Assembly (NCBI RefSeq): GCF_000524195.1
Contig: NW_020170390.1
Coordinates: 1,317,872-1,381,871, forward strand
From: Echinococcus granulosus
Taxonomy: Eukaryota > Platyhelminthes > Cestoda > Cyclophyllidea > Taeniidae
Direction of reading: 5' to 3'
DNA: 64,000 bases
How positions within the stretch are numbered: the first letter of the stretch is position 1; every line of letters starts with the position of its first letter. Of this stretch, positions 62,549-64,000 are shown one piece after another. A model generated the notes under the pieces. It did no database searches. It was not told the DNA's origin and saw only the letters and a program-made list of their open reading frames with translations. The translations under genes were made by a program, and so were the position numbers.

Positions 62549-64000
62549 CTAAAATAACATGAAATATTAGTTAATAAGTCGAAGGCTAATACAAATCGAA
62601 TATTAAAACACATATTTTGGGTAAGAAATTACCTACTTTTTCTAAGGAAATATGTGGAATGACATAGGAAGAAAACAGTTTGATTCTAATAGGTCGCGTA
62701 TACCTGTTGGTGAGCTGGTGAATTTCATGTTATTGCCTCATGTAAGAAGTACTAAGCCCTAAAGAACTTCCTAGTGAAGTGACATTTGAAGGAGGGTAGA
62801 TGCGGCGACACATCTATCTGGGGGTATATGTTTTAGGTGTCACCTTATTCTCTATCTTTCGCTTTTTCCTACATGTCCTTTCGGGCCTTGTCCCCTTTTG
62901 TTCTCTCGCCTGTTCACTCGTTGATTTTGCCGAGAAAAGGTGATTCGTGTGTACACACCACCTTGTTAGACGAAGTAGAGACAAGCAGTGACACAGGCGC
63001 CCTTTTACAAAGACATCTTGAAAAATTTTTTCTCCGACGCATCAAAATTTGGGTTATTGTTCAACAGAAGAAAAACGCGCAGTTTAGGTGCAAGCAAGCA
63101 ATTAGGAGTTCTTTTGTCTAGCTTGGAAAAGCAAAGAGCAGCCTGTGATAGGTGAGATCTAAACCTGTTATGGACGCAAGATTTGATGCTTATGCAGATA
63201 ACCATCTAGAGAGAATTAGATGAAAAACAACATTTGTAAGCATGGAAAATCTGCAAGAAAAGTTTCTGAGACTCCCCAAAATAATAATTATTATAACAGT
63301 TTGGAAGTACATTCAAGTTTTATTTATGATGCCAGCAATGTGATAAATAATGCGACTTTTCGAAAAATTGCCTTTAGAAAAAATAGACAGTTTTACTTTT
63401 GCTGGCTAGTGATGGGGCTCAGCGCTCAGACAAGTCAGGTGTGGCACTCGCGCCATCTTAACGGTGAATTGGAGGTGGACACTTTCATGCGTAAATTGGT
63501 GAGAGAAACACCCTACTTTCCCTGGTTCTGACTTGTCGCAGAATAACAAATGGACAGAGTTGGGACTACAGTAGTTACAAAATAAGCAACCGTATCAAGC
63601 CCACTGATCACCGACCAATGTGAATAATTGAGATGCGAATAGAACCGGTAATAGATAGTAATCATATTTATGGGAACTTTGGGTCCCCTAGGCCATGCCA
63701 TTAGCCTTAGCCCTTCTGTACGTTGGGATTACATTTCCTATCTTAGTATTGTGATTTCTTTTTTTCCCAGAAAAAAACTCGGGGCGTTACATTGGTGGCA
63801 GCTGCAAGTGGATCCGATCCTAAAGGGCAGCTACAGAGCGCCAAACCTTAGCATGAAGGACGACGGGCGTATGTTGCGGATGGGAGAGCTTGCGACGACC
63901 CTCAACAGAAGGGTTGAAAATGGAGTCTGACTTCGGCATCTACTTTAGTCCCATGTCCTACAGGGATACCAAAAACAACTAAAGCGACACTAGCCGTGAA
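62549..64000. other. Right end of the window, no gene resolved
   Basis: Further 5' exons of the minus-strand membrane protein are expected here or beyond, but none with a matching phase could be recognised. A short plus-strand candidate at about 63412-63498 (starting MGLSAQTSQVWHSRHL, ending at a gtgaga donor) is open but isolated. An LTR-like fragment lies at 63683-63790. Confidence 0.45.
63683..63790 (+). mobile_element. LTR-like dispersed repeat fragment, copy 3, with possible LTR end
   Basis: The segment ggccatgccattagcc with gcccttctgtac parallels 33290-33440. It continues through cccagaaaaaaactcggggc into gttaca followed by ttggtggcagctgc. An LTR typically ends in CA immediately before a primer-binding site, and this boundary looks like one. 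No gag or pol frame is readable in the remaining 200 bases of the window. Confidence 0.4.

Noticed and set aside
1..64000. Bacterial-style features such as operons with ribosome binding sites or CRISPR arrays
   Set aside because: The genes are clearly intron-bearing and eukaryotic; no regularly spaced direct repeats were seen.

Overview
The window is a piece of a eukaryotic nuclear genome, most likely from a tapeworm (cestode flatworm). The evidence is (1) split genes whose introns fall into a very short class of 31-40 bp and a second class near 66-80 bp, a bimodality I recall for tapeworm genomes; (2) GC-rich exons in AT-rich surroundings; and (3) a gene that appears to need a spliced-leader-supplied AUG, a known flatworm habit. 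Species cannot be fixed from the sequence alone. All exon models were built by eye from splice sites, reading phase and protein similarity recalled from memory.

Layout. 1108-11761 (+): a nearly complete MED1 (Mediator subunit 1) gene with 15 visible exons; only its N-terminal exon(s) are missing. 11762-21512: a long gene-poor stretch with dispersed repeats. 21561-28075 (+): a two-exon DEG/ENaC-type amiloride-sensitive sodium channel with a TATA box. 28076-36640: gene-poor. 36641-37416 (+): mitochondrial ribosomal protein S7 (MRPS7). 37564-52855 (+): mitochondrial elongation factor G2 (GFM2, the ribosome-recycling EF-G), with ten visible exons and very long 3' introns. 53107-64000: less certain territory. 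It holds a possible small two-exon gene (55187-56913, +), the C-terminal exons of a putative single-pass membrane protein (57174-58691, +), a second single-pass membrane protein on the minus strand (62548-59318) in tail-to-tail orientation, and an orphan plus-strand exon inside that gene's intron.

The most interesting unit is MRPS7-GFM2: two mitochondrial translation genes, same strand, only 147 bp apart, with no AATAAA between them. GFM2 has no in-frame ATG before its GTPase P-loop. Its first exon begins at a good splice acceptor whose last three bases (TAG) are themselves an in-frame stop. A spliced leader ending in AUG would fuse exactly in frame. This looks like a flatworm polycistron coupling a small-subunit protein to the factor that recycles mitoribosomes.

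Repeats include an inverted pair of a >600 bp non-coding repeat (about 19.5-20.1 kb and 48.9-49.6 kb), three diverged LTR-like fragments, and microsatellites. No tRNA, rRNA or CRISPR was seen.
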